Shown: positions 34,302 through 42,564, counted from the first letter of the stretch. The stretch: 64,000 nt of DNA from Bacillota bacterium (GCA_023455425.1 JAEYCM010000047.1:1-64000); one strand, 5' to 3'. The notes: generated by a model not told the origin, from the letters alone. Translations and numbers: made by a program.

Positions 34302-35267
34302 TTACAAGCTCCGCATGCATCTGCTTTGCCGGTACTGGGAAGGAGAGATGCCCATCACCCCGCGGAAGGCGGCAGAAAACTTGCTGGCGTTTTCATACCC
34401 CACGTCTGCGGCGATGGCCGCGATGCTCTTTCCTCCGCCTTCCAGGGAAGCGGCCGCCGCCTGCATGCGGCATTCCCGCAAAAACGCGTAGATGGTCTGG
34501 CCGTAGATGGCCTTGAATGCGGATTTTAGCACCGTGGAACCGATGGAATACCTGGCGCAAAGCTGCTCTATGGGCAGGTGCACATCGGGCTGGCGTAGAA
34601 TATCATCATGCAGCGCGCGCACGCCCAGCGCGATTTCTTTCCTGAAATACGGCACGCCGCCGGAGCTTTCCTCCGGCATATCCCGGAGAAGAAGCAGGAT
34701 TTCGAGCACCTTTAACAGGGCATAGTCTGGTGTGAGCACATTCTCCTGCGCGTACAGGCAATCAAATGTCTGGGCAATTACCGGGGTAGAATGGTTGACA
34801 AAAATATCTCCTTCCCCGCAGAGACGTTGCTGTAGGCGATTTAGATCGAGACAGATGCCGGGAAACGCGCGGGCGAGGGACTGCTGCGCTGCAGGCAGAT
34901 CTAAAATAATCGCCGCCCCTTCGTATACGTTGAGCGGAAAACTGGAGGAAGAGGTGGGGTGCCCCATCATATTGACGCAAATATCCCCCGCGGCAAGATA
35001 TGCGTAGCTGCCCATGCGGAATTCGCATTCAAAGCGTCCATGCCGGCAATGGTTGATTTCCATCAGTGTCCCGATAACAGGCGACTGCGTCAGGCAGCTT
35101 CCCGCGTCGTACCGGCTGTAGACAAGGTCCACGCCGGGAAGCAGCGCGTAACGCTTCATGCAGCCTGTCCCGCCCAGGCAGGGCATGCGGTACAAGGAAT
35201 AGATCCCTTCCTGATACAGCACCTCTAAGGATATACCGTAGACACGCTCCTCCATCATCCGTTTCAA
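34302..35267 (-). CDS. AraC-family transcriptional regulator
   Basis: 321 residues. Sensor part in the first ~220 residues. The C-terminal AraC double HTH: LPIEQLCARYSIGSTVLKSAFKAIYGQTIYAFLRECRM and SIAAIAADVGYENASKFSAAFRGVMGISPSQYR. I chose TTG 35267: AAAGGAG lies 7 bases before it. The frame runs further upstream but overlaps a small gene. AraC proteins next to YbtPQ-like ABC pairs often sense siderophore or iron status (family knowledge); here that is an inference. Confidence 0.85.
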   Translation of the reverse strand: MKRMMEERVYGISLEVLYQEGIYSLYRMPCLGGTGCMKRYALLPGVDLVYSRYDAGSCLTQSPVIGTLMEINHCRHGRFECEFRMGSYAYLAAGDICVNMMGHPTSSSSFPLNVYEGAAIILDLPAAQQSLARAFPGICLDLNRLQQRLCGEGDIFVNHSTPVIAQTFDCLYAQENVLTPDYALLKVLEILLLLRDMPEESSGGVPYFRKEIALGVRALHDDILRQPDVHLPIEQLCARYSIGSTVLKSAFKAIYGQTIYAFLRECRMQAAAASLEGGGKSIAAIAADVGYENASKFSAAFRGVMGISPSQYRQSRCMRSL

Positions 35268-35271
35268 GGGC

Positions 35272-35418
35272 TTACTCCTTTCGCGTATGGTATTTCGTTT
35301 TGCTGCGCAGCGCTTTGCGCAAGAAATGCTGCAGCAAAAAGAGCGCGGCGTAAAGAAGCAACAAGCCGAGTAAAGCGGGTAACATATCGTACGCCTCCAG
35401 TCGAAAGAGGAACACCAT
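35272..35418 (-). CDS. 48-residue single-TM peptide coupled to the AraC gene
   Basis: Starts MVFLFRLEAYDMLPALLGLLLLYAALFLLQHFL and ends with a basic tail KALRSKTKYHTRKE. One clear membrane helix (about residues 12-32). GGAGCGATT precedes ATG 35418. Its stop codon lies within the ribosome-binding region of the AraC gene, 4 bases before the TTG start, so translation is likely coupled. No family recognised; a signalling or anchoring role is speculation. Confidence 0.5.
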   Translation of the reverse strand: MVFLFRLEAYDMLPALLGLLLLYAALFLLQHFLRKALRSKTKYHTRKE

Positions 35419-35603
35419 AATCGCTCCATCTCTGCGTTCCCTTACCGCAAGGGCCTTTGCTGTATCGCGTACGGGGAACGCCTTTTCTATTATCAAACTA
35501 TTTTGCGCCGGGCAAAAACGTGCTTTTCGCGGGCCTATTCCATAAAAACATCCGTCTGTTAGCCCGGGATTACAAGCGGGGACGCCGGTCCGCGTTTGTT
35601 TTC

Positions 35604-35632
35604 TTGACGCGGGGGCATACCCGTGCTAAAAT
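35604..35632 (+). promoter_or_regulatory. Promoter of the DUF2325-DUF3793 genes
   Basis: TTGACG (35604-35609), 17-base spacer, TAAAAT (35627-35632). Two TTAG-N6-CTAA sites lie downstream (35652 and 35722). The remainder of the 342-base gap 35419-35760 shows no coding region. Confidence 0.6.
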
Positions 35633-35649
35633 CCTACCATAATAGTAAT

Positions 35650-35669
35650 GATTAGACGCCACTAACCAT
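35650..35669. promoter_or_regulatory. TTAG-N6-CTAA operator-like site 2
   Basis: TGATTAG? core TTAG (35652-35655), ACGCCA, CTAACCA (35662-35668). The right half-site is identical to that of the ABC-operon site. Confidence 0.5.
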
Positions 35670-35717
35670 ATATAGTATACATCAGAATGGGTGCCGTACA
35701 TTCTTTTTCTTGGGCAA

Positions 35718-35739
35718 GTGGTTAGGCATAACTAACAAA
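35718..35739. promoter_or_regulatory. TTAG-N6-CTAA operator-like site 3
   Basis: GTGGTTAG, GCATAA, CTAACAA, the same half-sites and 6-base spacing as the site at 33472-33497; it lies 22 bases before the DUF2325 start. Confidence 0.6.
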
Positions 35740-35760
35740 AGCAATGAAAGGGCGGGAAAC

Positions 35761-36057
35761 ATGAGCGTCGTGATCGTAGGCGGGAACTGTAAAATGCATC
35801 ATCTCTATAAATCGTGCTGCGCGGATTATGGCTGCACGGCCAAAGTGTTTACGCAGATGAAAGGGGAGCTCAAGCGCAAGATTGGAACGCCGGATCTTGT
35901 TATCCTCTTTACGGATACGGTTTCCCACAAGATGGTGGAGTGTGCCATGTGCGAGGCGAAGCGCGCAAACGCATGTGTGGAGCGCGTGCACTCCAGCAGC
36001 ATCTCCGCTTTAAGAAACATCCTCTCTTCGCATTTTGCTTTGGCGGAGCGCGCATAA
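35761..36057 (+). CDS. DUF2325 domain protein
   Basis: 98 residues starting MSVVIVGGNCKMHHLYKSCC. The N-terminal VIVGG and the Cys pairs (CCADYGC, CAMCEAK) are typical of DUF2325. Function unknown; such genes cluster with DUF3793 and flavodoxin genes in Clostridia. AGGGCGGGAAAC precedes ATG 35761. One base separates it from the next gene. Confidence 0.85.
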   Translation: MSVVIVGGNCKMHHLYKSCCADYGCTAKVFTQMKGELKRKIGTPDLVILFTDTVSHKMVECAMCEAKRANACVERVHSSSISALRNILSSHFALAERA

Positions 36058-36058
36058 T

Positions 36059-36637
36059 ATGCACATGTGCAGGCAACAGGAAAATTTTGAACGGAACTTG
36101 GTGGCGTACTGCGCGCCCACGCTGGCGGGCCTTAAAACGGGCGGGTTGTTTCGTGTGCAGCATTGCGCATGTATGGATGCCGACGCGCAAGTCGGCTTTT
36201 GGGATAAAGAGCTTTCTTCCCGCGGCGTCAGATTGACGGTATTGAGCCGGGATCGAAATGGCGCGCTCATCTACGCCTACCGTCCCGTGATGCTGGAGCA
36301 AGATTTGTCCGCTCCCGCCGTACGCGTGTTTTTAATGGGCTGCGGCTACGAACGGCCCGATTCTGCGGAAGCTGCGCTGATGACGCTCTCCCGCCGCATT
36401 CGCGCGCAAAAAGGGTTTCCGCATGAGATCGGCCTGTTTTTAAGCTATCCTCTGGAGGACGTTATGGGCTTTATTCAGCACAACGGCCGCAACTTTACGC
36501 TGTGCGGCTGCTGGAAAGTCTATGGCGACGCCTGTCACGCCGCGCGCTGCTTTGCGCGCTATAAAAAATGCGCGGAAGTCTATCTGCGGCACTTTGACAT
36601 GGGCAGGTCCGTGAAACAGTTGACCATCGCGGCGTAG
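36059..36637 (+). CDS. DUF3793 family protein
   Basis: 192 residues. NLVAYCAPTLAGLKTGGLF, the central FPHEIGLFLSYPLEDVMGFIQHNG and the ending CGCWKVYGDACHAARCFARYKKC are DUF3793 signatures. The domain has no known reaction; it is commonly found next to flavodoxin and iron-uptake genes in anaerobes. Start ATG 36059 overlaps the end of DUF2325 closely, so the two are cotranscribed. Confidence 0.87.
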   Translation: MHMCRQQENFERNLVAYCAPTLAGLKTGGLFRVQHCACMDADAQVGFWDKELSSRGVRLTVLSRDRNGALIYAYRPVMLEQDLSAPAVRVFLMGCGYERPDSAEAALMTLSRRIRAQKGFPHEIGLFLSYPLEDVMGFIQHNGRNFTLCGCWKVYGDACHAARCFARYKKCAEVYLRHFDMGRSVKQLTIAA

Positions 36638-36646
36638 ATTTGGTAG

Positions 36647-36696
36647 TTTGTTGGAAATGCAACCGATAAATCCCAAGTAATTTGGTAGACTATTCT
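36647..36696 (+). promoter_or_regulatory. Conserved promoter element A (flavodoxin)
   Basis: About 50 bases matching 37375-37424: TTTGTTG, 6-7 bases, CAAC, GAT-AATCCCAAG-AA, then GTAGACTATT. Includes the inverted repeat GTTG-N6-CAAC. I count roughly three quarters identity with element B. Confidence 0.6.
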
Positions 36697-36760
36697 TGCC
36701 GGGGAAGCCCGGAAACGAATATGCATTCAATCAACATTGTATAGAAAAGAGGAAACAATC

Positions 36761-37183
36761 ATGAGCAAAGTAGCAATCGTGTACTGGAGTGGCACCGGCA
36801 ATACCGAGGCTATGGCGAACTATATCGCGGAAGGCGCAAAGGAAGCGGGCGCGGACGTATCCGTATTCCAGGCGGCGGACTTCAAAAAGGACCAGGTTGC
36901 GGGCTTTGACGCCTTGGCATTCGGCTGCCCGTCCATGGGTGTGGAGGAGTTGGAGGACGGCGAGTTTGCGCCCATGTTCGACGGCGTCAAAGGTTCGCTT
37001 TCGGGCAAGAAGGTCGCCCTGTTCGGCTCCTATGGCTGGGGCGACGGCGAATGGATGCGCACCTGGCAGTCCGAGGTGGAAGAGGATGGCATTTCTCTGG
37101 TGGCCGAAGGTTTGATCGTCAACGAAACGCCGGATGCCGAGGGCGAGGCGGCCTGCAAAGAACTGGGGAAAAAGTTGGCGTAA
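36761..37183 (+). CDS. Flavodoxin
   Basis: 140 residues, short-chain flavodoxin. FMN-phosphate loop SGTGNTEAMA near the N-terminus, then GCPSMGVEELED and FGSYGWGDGEWM for the isoalloxazine loops. It carries electrons in place of ferredoxin, often under iron shortage. AAAGAGGAAACAATC precedes ATG 36761. It has its own upstream element (36647-36696). Confidence 0.95.
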   Translation: MSKVAIVYWSGTGNTEAMANYIAEGAKEAGADVSVFQAADFKKDQVAGFDALAFGCPSMGVEELEDGEFAPMFDGVKGSLSGKKVALFGSYGWGDGEWMRTWQSEVEEDGISLVAEGLIVNETPDAEGEAACKELGKKLA

Positions 37184-37190
37184 GTTATTA

Positions 37191-37330
37191 TTCAGGGGCT
37201 TGTCCCTGAAACTCCGCCCAAGGGACTCATCCCTTGGGAATCCCGCTTATACACCCCTTTCAGGGTAATTGTAGAATGGGTTCTTAGGGCTGTAGCAGCC
37301 CTAAGCGGGTGTTTGAGGGCAGAGCCCTCA
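37191..37330 (+). repeat. Multi-hairpin repeat, copy 3 (most complete)
   Basis: Four hairpins: TTCAGGG/CCCTGAA (37191-37210), CCCAAGGGA/TCCCTTGGG (37217-37238), CTTAGGGCT/AGCCCTAAG (about 37283-37305) and GAGGGCAGAGCCCTC (37315-37329). Noncoding. Confidence 0.82.
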
Positions 37331-37349
37331 CGTATTTTTGCAGAGACTC

Positions 37350-37378
37350 TAAAAACATCCGGACTCCGGATGTTTTTG
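37350..37378 (+). terminator. Terminator
   Basis: AAAAACATCCGGA pairs with TCCGGATGTTTTT; single-base loop region, T5 tail. It overlaps the start of promoter element B. Confidence 0.75.
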
Positions 37379-37424
37379 TTGTAGAAACAACGGATTAATC
37401 CCAAGCAAAGCAGTATACTTTAAG
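37375..37424 (+). promoter_or_regulatory. Conserved promoter element B (DUF1858 operon)
   Basis: TTTGTTG, CAAC, GAT-AATCCCAAG-AA and GTATACTTT in the same order and spacing as element A before flavodoxin, with GTTG-N6-CAAC. Confidence 0.6.
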
Positions 37425-37460
37425 CAAGAAAAATGTAACAGAAAAGGGAGGGGCCGGAAC

Positions 37461-37688
37461 ATGCAGCAGGAACTGAACCTGAACGAAACCGTGTACGCGT
37501 TGTGCACAAAGTATCCGGAATTGATTGCGGTTTTGCAGGAACTTGGGTTTACGGATATTGCAAAACCGGGCATGCTACAAACAGCCGGCCGTTTCATGAC
37601 GCTTAAAAAGGGCGCCGCCATGAAGAACATCGGCATGGACCGCATCCGCGCGGCGCTTGCGGCAAACGGCTATACGGTGCAGGAATAA
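37461..37688 (+). CDS. DUF1858 domain protein
   Basis: 75 residues. NETVYALCTKYPELIAVLQELGF is the DUF1858 N-terminal block. The same domain occurs at the start of some DUF438/hybrid-cluster proteins of anaerobes. Ends 16 bases before the DUF438 gene and is surely cotranscribed. Function unknown; a link to redox or NO/O2 handling is inferred from the neighbours. Confidence 0.85.
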   Translation: MQQELNLNETVYALCTKYPELIAVLQELGFTDIAKPGMLQTAGRFMTLKKGAAMKNIGMDRIRAALAANGYTVQE

Positions 37689-37704
37689 GGAAAGGAATAC
37701 GCGC

Positions 37705-38925
37705 ATGAGTAAGGAAATCAACAATAGGGAATACCGCAAGACGGTGATCGAGCGGCTGATCCGGCAATTGCACGAAGGCAAGACCGTGGACGAGGTCAAG
37801 GCGCAGTTTGAGGAGGCGTTTTCCGGCGTTTCCGCTTCGGAGATTTCGGAAGCGGAGCAGGCGCTCATTGCGGGCGGCATGCCTGTGACTGAAGTACAGC
37901 GCCTGTGCGACGTGCACGCTGCGGTATTCAAGGGCTCCATTGAAGAAATTCACAGCCAGCCGCAGGACGTTTCGTATGAACCCGGGCATCCGCTGCAAAC
38001 GCTGCGCCTGGAGAACCGGGCGGTGGAGCGGCTATTGGATGAAGAAGTGAAACCAAAACTTCGCGCGTTCTTTCTGTGCAGCGGGGAAGAAGAGCAGGAA
38101 GAACTGGCTGAACGCATACGGACGCTGTTAAAAATCGATCTCCACTACAGCAAAAAAGAAAACCTGCTGTTCCCGCTGCTGGAAAAGCACGGCATCACCG
38201 CGCCGCCCAAGGTGATGTGGGGCGTGGACGATGAGATCCGCACGCTGATCAAAACATCCCTGCTCGCGCTGGAAGCCGGAAGGGGCGGGGAAGCCGTACA
38301 CGCGCTGGAAGAAGCGATTGTCAAAGTCGGCGAGATGATATTTAAGGAAGAGAACATTCTTTTCCCCATGCTGCTTGAGACGCTCTCCTCGGAGGAATGG
38401 GCGGCAATTTCGCGGGAGCAGGGTGATCTTGGATATTTTTTGATCTCCGCACAGCCCGTCTGGACGCCCAAAGGGCAGGCGGAGCAGGAGCAGAAAGAGC
38501 AACAGGACATACCCGCGGGGCAAGTCCGCCTGCCCACCGGCGTGTTCTCGGTAGAAGAACTCACGCGCGTATTGAATACGCTGCCCTTTGATATCACGTT
38601 TGTGGACGCGGAGGATACCGTCAAGTATTTTTCGGAGAACAAGGAGCGCATATTCCCGCGCACCCGCGCCATCATCGGGCGCAAGGTAATCAACTGCCAC
38701 CCGCCCGCCAGCATGCATGTGGTGCAGGGCATATTGGACGACTTCCGCGCCGGGAAAAAGGAGCAGGAGGATTTCTGGATCAAGATGGGAGGGCGCTATC
38801 TCCTCATCCGCTATTATGCGGTGCGCGACGACGCGGGCAAATTCATGGGCACGCTGGAAGTCACGCAGGATATTTCGTCCATCCAGGCCATTACCGGCGA
38901 AAAACGGCTGGTTTCCCCGTCGTAA
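37705..38925 (+). CDS. DUF438, hemerythrin-like and PAS domain protein
   Basis: 406 residues. DUF438 in residues ~10-75 (TVIERLIRQLHEGKTVDEVKAQFE). Hemerythrin-like HHE region ~110-245 with HPLQTL, DLHYSKKENLLFPLLEKHG and KEENILFPMLLE, giving His/Glu ligands for a di-iron site. A C-terminal PAS domain with VDAEDTVKYFSENKERIFPRTRAIIGR and MEVTQD-like ending (GTLEVTQDISSIQ). Such proteins are thought to sense or bind O2/NO. TAAGGAAAGG precedes ATG 37705. Confidence 0.88.
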   Translation: MSKEINNREYRKTVIERLIRQLHEGKTVDEVKAQFEEAFSGVSASEISEAEQALIAGGMPVTEVQRLCDVHAAVFKGSIEEIHSQPQDVSYEPGHPLQTLRLENRAVERLLDEEVKPKLRAFFLCSGEEEQEELAERIRTLLKIDLHYSKKENLLFPLLEKHGITAPPKVMWGVDDEIRTLIKTSLLALEAGRGGEAVHALEEAIVKVGEMIFKEENILFPMLLETLSSEEWAAISREQGDLGYFLISAQPVWTPKGQAEQEQKEQQDIPAGQVRLPTGVFSVEELTRVLNTLPFDITFVDAEDTVKYFSENKERIFPRTRAIIGRKVINCHPPASMHVVQGILDDFRAGKKEQEDFWIKMGGRYLLIRYYAVRDDAGKFMGTLEVTQDISSIQAITGEKRLVSPS

Positions 38926-38971
38926 GAAGCGAATTGAACGTTTGTAATGGGTAGACAGAAAGGAAACGACG

Positions 38972-39307
38972 ATGAGCATTTTAAAGAATATCGAGCATTC
39001 CACCGTGCTGCCTTTGGCTTCGCTTGTCCCGTACCAGCCCGGCCAGATCATCAGCCGTACGCTGGTGCAGAACAAGGCGGTTTCTATTACGATCTTTGCT
39101 TTTGAGGCAGGCGAGGAAATCAGCACCCACGCTTCCGGCGGGGACGCGCTGGTAACGGCGCTCGATGGCAAGGGCGTCATCACAATTGAGGGCACAGAGT
39201 ATCAGGTCAAAGCGGGGGAGAGCATTGTAATGCCCGCGGGCAGGCCCCACGCCGTGCGCGCGCAAGAACGTTTCCAGATGCTTTTGACGGTGGTATTTCC
39301 CCAGTAG
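38972..39307 (+). CDS. Cupin domain protein
   Basis: 111 residues. Cupin motif 1: AGEEISTHASGGDALVTALDGKG; motif 2: VKAGESIVMPAGRPHAVRA. A single-domain cupin, reaction unknown. It follows the DUF438 gene after 46 bases with AAAGGAAACGACG before ATG 38972, so is probably in the same operon. Confidence 0.88.
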   Translation: MSILKNIEHSTVLPLASLVPYQPGQIISRTLVQNKAVSITIFAFEAGEEISTHASGGDALVTALDGKGVITIEGTEYQVKAGESIVMPAGRPHAVRAQERFQMLLTVVFPQ

Positions 39308-39396
39308 TGCGTTAAAAAGAAGATTTGTGTCCGGCATGTTTCCCCTGCCCTCTGCGGTGTATGTATACATGGGAAATATACTCAGAGGGAGCATGT

Positions 39397-39618
39397 ATGG
39401 ATCATCAAACATGGACAGATGAACTGTCCTCAAAAATTCGCAGCGACAGAAGCCTTTTGCGCAGCTTTCATATGGAGCCGGACTCGACGGTGGCGGAACT
39501 TGTGGATATAGACCTGCCGGAGGAACGAATGGGTATGCTGGTGCAGGGCGTAAAGATCAATATGTTTTTGAAAACGGTGGCAAGCCTATTCCCGCACGCG
39601 GAAGGCGACCGGGGATAA
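39397..39618 (+). CDS. Small hypothetical protein
   Basis: 73 residues starting MDHQTWTDELSSKIRSDRSLL. Acidic and helical; no membrane segment, Cys cluster or known motif. AGAGGGAGCATGT precedes the ATG. A GC-rich hairpin follows. Not recognised. Confidence 0.6.
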   Translation: MDHQTWTDELSSKIRSDRSLLRSFHMEPDSTVAELVDIDLPEERMGMLVQGVKINMFLKTVASLFPHAEGDRG

Positions 39619-39629
39619 CAGCAAACAAG

Positions 39630-39653
39630 AGGCCCGCTCTAACAGCGGGCCTT
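39630..39653. terminator. Probable terminator
   Basis: GGCCCGCT (39631-39638), CTAAC loop, AGCGGGCC (39644-39651); weak T tail. Confidence 0.55.
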
Positions 39654-39734
39654 CGGCGTATCATACAGCCTACTTAGATTTCATAATCAGCGCTGAAGAA
39701 GGACGCGCCGCCGCAGGCGGCGATACCTTGAAAA

Positions 39735-40385
39735 CTATTTCTCGTAATCCAGCACCAGCAACCGGTCCTCGCCTAAGCTTTCCGGGGTGATGGTCGCCTC
39801 GCTCTGGTTGAGCTTGTGGATCTTGCAGTTACGCGCAATGGAAAGAAGCGGCTCAATGCCCAAAATGGGCTGCCCCAGCTTTAATTGCGCGGTCTGGTAG
39901 TGCATGGGGATGAATACGCGGGTGCAGGTACGGTTTGCGATTTCGCACGCGGCGGGCGGGTCGATGGTATAGGTGCCGCCCACGGGGCAGAGCAGCACAT
40001 CGAGTTTGCCCAAAGCGTCAAACGTTCTTTCGGAGGGAAGCGCGCCAAGATCGCCCAGGTGTGCGATGCGAAGGCCGTCCAACTCAAATAAAAAAATAAG
40101 ATTGCTGCCGCGCTTCTTGCCCTCCACCTCATCATGGAAGGAAGGGATGCCGGTCACACGCACGCCGTCTCGTTCGAATACGCCCGCCTCCTGGATTACT
40201 GTGGGCGTACCCTGAATGGCGTTAAGATAGTTGTGGTCAAAATGCTGGTGGCTCAGCGTGACGATATCCGCCTCAATATCATGGAGCGTATAGCCCGTTT
40301 CCGGGCCGCAGGGGTCGGTGAATATTTTGAGGCCGCTCCGCGCCGTCAATAAAAAGCTCGAGTGTCCGTACCATTTGATGTTCAT
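39735..40385 (-). CDS. MBL-fold metal-dependent hydrolase
   Basis: 216 residues. WYGHSSFLL, then SHQHFDHNYL (HxHxDH zinc site), GIPSFHDEVEGKKRGSN, HLGDLGA and FIPMHYQT match the UPF0173-type metallo-beta-lactamase group. Substrate unknown. ATG 40385 overlaps the upstream gene's stop (ATGA), so translation is coupled. Confidence 0.9.
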   Translation of the reverse strand: MNIKWYGHSSFLLTARSGLKIFTDPCGPETGYTLHDIEADIVTLSHQHFDHNYLNAIQGTPTVIQEAGVFERDGVRVTGIPSFHDEVEGKKRGSNLIFLFELDGLRIAHLGDLGALPSERTFDALGKLDVLLCPVGGTYTIDPPAACEIANRTCTRVFIPMHYQTAQLKLGQPILGIEPLLSIARNCKIHKLNQSEATITPESLGEDRLLVLDYEK

Positions 40386-41074
40386 TGCTGTTCCTCCTGT
40401 TCCTTAGGCTGCTCGGGCGGCCCGTAAAGTGTGGTAAGGCCAAGGGTAAGGATGCGCAAGCTAAGCTCCGCTACATGCGCCGCGTTTTTGCATAGGCCTG
40501 GGCGGAGCCTGGGGAGCACGCTTCGCGTCATACACAGCAGCGCATCGGAAGCGGCTAAAAGCCGCAGCCGCAACCCGCGGGGATGATGGAAGCGTTCCGG
40601 GATGGCAAGGGTTAAGAGCAGCGCGTGCTGTACGGCGGGGTTTTCCGGGCAGCAGGGCGTGCCTTCGGCCTTTCTTGCAAGCATCCACATGCGCCGTATG
40701 GTGTAGGAGATCCGCGCGCGTACGGCGTCCTCATGCGGGGCGGAAGGTCCCGGCCCCGGAACGGGCGCATAGACGCCTAGCGCCTGTACAAGAAGCGCCG
40801 TATACAGTGCGCCGGTCAGCTCAAAGAACAGATGCCCGCCTCCGTGCGTTACACGGGCGATGGGGCGTACGCCAAGATATGTTAAGGTCGGGCGTAAATC
40901 CTGCAATTTTTGAGCCAGCTCCCCTGCATTAAGCTGAAGCCGCAACGGTGCCGCGCACCGCACTGCAACGCCTTCCGCCGGGCAGTCCATTTCTTGGACG
41001 GATACGGGTTCGCCTGCAATCGCGCCGGTTACCGAAGCAAGGTAAGCACGCAGCTCTTCCAAATGACCGGTCAT
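40382..41074 (-). CDS. Hypothetical protein coupled to the MBL hydrolase
   Basis: 230 residues. No certain family; the C-terminal half (SYTIRRMWMLARKAEG, then ERFHHPRGLRLRLLAASDALL) has a helical layout faintly like a DALR-type anticodon-binding domain, but that is weak. The N-terminal part has GELAQKLQDLRPTLTYLGVRPIARV. Start ATG 41074 (or TTG 41080) after AAGGGGTAAA. Upstream lies a MITE-like repeat. Confidence 0.6.
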   Translation of the reverse strand: MTGHLEELRAYLASVTGAIAGEPVSVQEMDCPAEGVAVRCAAPLRLQLNAGELAQKLQDLRPTLTYLGVRPIARVTHGGGHLFFELTGALYTALLVQALGVYAPVPGPGPSAPHEDAVRARISYTIRRMWMLARKAEGTPCCPENPAVQHALLLTLAIPERFHHPRGLRLRLLAASDALLCMTRSVLPRLRPGLCKNAAHVAELSLRILTLGLTTLYGPPEQPKEQEEQQ

Positions 41075-41168
41075 GCGCAATTTACCCCTTTTTATATATT
41101 ATAACAGGATACTGCACGAAACGAACGTTGTCAAATATATTTGCAAGCGCGCAGAGAAGAAGTTGCAT

Positions 41169-41325
41169 TTTACAACAATTCCGCTTACAAACCGTAAAGC
41201 TCGGCGGAACCTTCCGTCCGCTGCGTCGTCGCCTTCCACTCGGCGCAGCGCTGCTACAATTCGCTCCGGTTCCTAGCGACAAACGAAAAGTTTCCGTTTC
41301 CTTTTTCCGTTTATAAGTTCCACTG
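41169..41325. repeat. MITE-like repeat, copy 1
   Basis: About 157 bases homologous to 63577-63731, including an almost identical block CGTCGCCTTCCACTCGGCG. Ends are imperfect inverted repeats (CTTACAAACCGTAAA at the left, and TTTATAAG read in the opposite strand at the right). No coding capacity. It fills the gap between 41075 and the lplA start. Confidence 0.75.
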
Positions 41326-41399
41326 TTTTAAGCTATCGCTTGTGGGCGCGGCCACATTTGGGTATAGTAGTACTATCCTATTACCGAAGCGAGGACCTC

Positions 41400-42374
41400 A
41401 TGCAAAACACGATTTATTTGAGCAGCGTTTATGATCCTTACCATAACCTCGCGCTCGAATCGCTGCTGTTCGACGCGCAGGGGGGGAGCTGCACGCTCTA
41501 CCTGTGGCAGAACCAGAATACCGTGGTCATCGGCAAGAACCAGAACGCGTGGAAGGAATGCCGCACGCAGCTTCTGGAGCAGGAGGGCGGGCATCTGGCC
41601 AGACGCTCCTCCGGCGGCGGCGCGGTGTTTCACGACCTTGGCAATTTGAACTTTACGTTTATTTTACCCCGCCGGGCGTATGACGTACACAAACAGCTTT
41701 CCGTCATCCAGCAGGCGGCGGCCAAGTTCAAAATCGAAACGGAGTTTACCGGCCGCAACGATCTTGTGGTGAAGGAGAACGGCGCAAAATTCTCCGGCAA
41801 CGCCTTCCGCTTTGGCCAGGAGACCGCCATGCACCACGGCACGGTGCTCATCGATGTGGATATGCAAAAGCTTGCGCGCTACCTTGCGCCCCCGCCGGAC
41901 AAGCTCGCGGCAAAGGGCATTGAAAGCGTGCGTTCCCGTGTGCAGAATTTGCATGAAATCAACCCTGCGCTGACGGTGGAAACCATGAAGGATGCGTTGA
42001 TCGACGCGTTCATCAAGACCTACGGCATTGCGCGCGTGGGGCAGGAGTTTCAGCTCGATGAAGAAAAGCTTGACGCGCTGACCCAGCTCTACGGTTCCTG
42101 GGAATGGAAAATGGGCAGGACCCCGTCGTTTGATATCGTACTCGAACAGCGCTTCTCCTGGGGCGGCATTGAAATGCAGCTCTCGTTGAACAAAGGCTGT
42201 ATCGTGGACGCCAAGGTTTATTCGGACGCCATGGACGAGGCGTTTATCGAACGCATCGCGCCGGTGCTCCTTTGTTCCCCCTTCCAGTCCCGCGAGATGG
42301 CGGAGCGCATCCGCGCGCTGCGGCACCAGCAGGCGGGCGAGCTTGCGGATTGGATATTGGACAAGGGCTTCTGA
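41400..42374 (+). CDS. lplA: Lipoate-protein ligase A
   Basis: 324 residues. Family blocks: NLALESLLF, LYLWQNQNTVVIGKNQN, RRSSGGGAVFHDLGNLNFTF (lipoyl-AMP loop) and GRNDLVVKENGAKFSGNAFR (catalytic Lys region). It activates lipoate with ATP and attaches it to acyltransferase or GcvH domains. GCGAGGACCTC precedes ATG 41400. Confidence 0.95.
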   Translation: MQNTIYLSSVYDPYHNLALESLLFDAQGGSCTLYLWQNQNTVVIGKNQNAWKECRTQLLEQEGGHLARRSSGGGAVFHDLGNLNFTFILPRRAYDVHKQLSVIQQAAAKFKIETEFTGRNDLVVKENGAKFSGNAFRFGQETAMHHGTVLIDVDMQKLARYLAPPPDKLAAKGIESVRSRVQNLHEINPALTVETMKDALIDAFIKTYGIARVGQEFQLDEEKLDALTQLYGSWEWKMGRTPSFDIVLEQRFSWGGIEMQLSLNKGCIVDAKVYSDAMDEAFIERIAPVLLCSPFQSREMAERIRALRHQQAGELADWILDKGF

Positions 42375-42429
42375 TATCGGCGGCAGGCCTTATTCCAAAG
42401 ACGGATTCTGAAACGTTCACAGCATGATG

Positions 42430-42467
42430 CGCAAGGCTGCGATTTTACCGCGGCCTTGCGTTTTTTT
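42430..42467 (+). terminator. Terminator of lplA
   Basis: GCAAGGC-T-GCG pairs with CGC-G-GCCTTGC around ATTTTAC, followed by a T7 run. Confidence 0.88.
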
Positions 42468-42564
42468 CCTTATGCTGTATATATCCGCCCGTCCCGGTCA
42501 TGTCCGAATACTGCGCTGCAGGCATATAATGTGCTGTAAGTTAAGATGAGGGCAGAGGTGCGGT

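Noticed and set aside
38128..39195. Minus-strand frame across the DUF438 gene and cupin
   Set aside because: Crosses two well-supported genes and their gap; no motifs.
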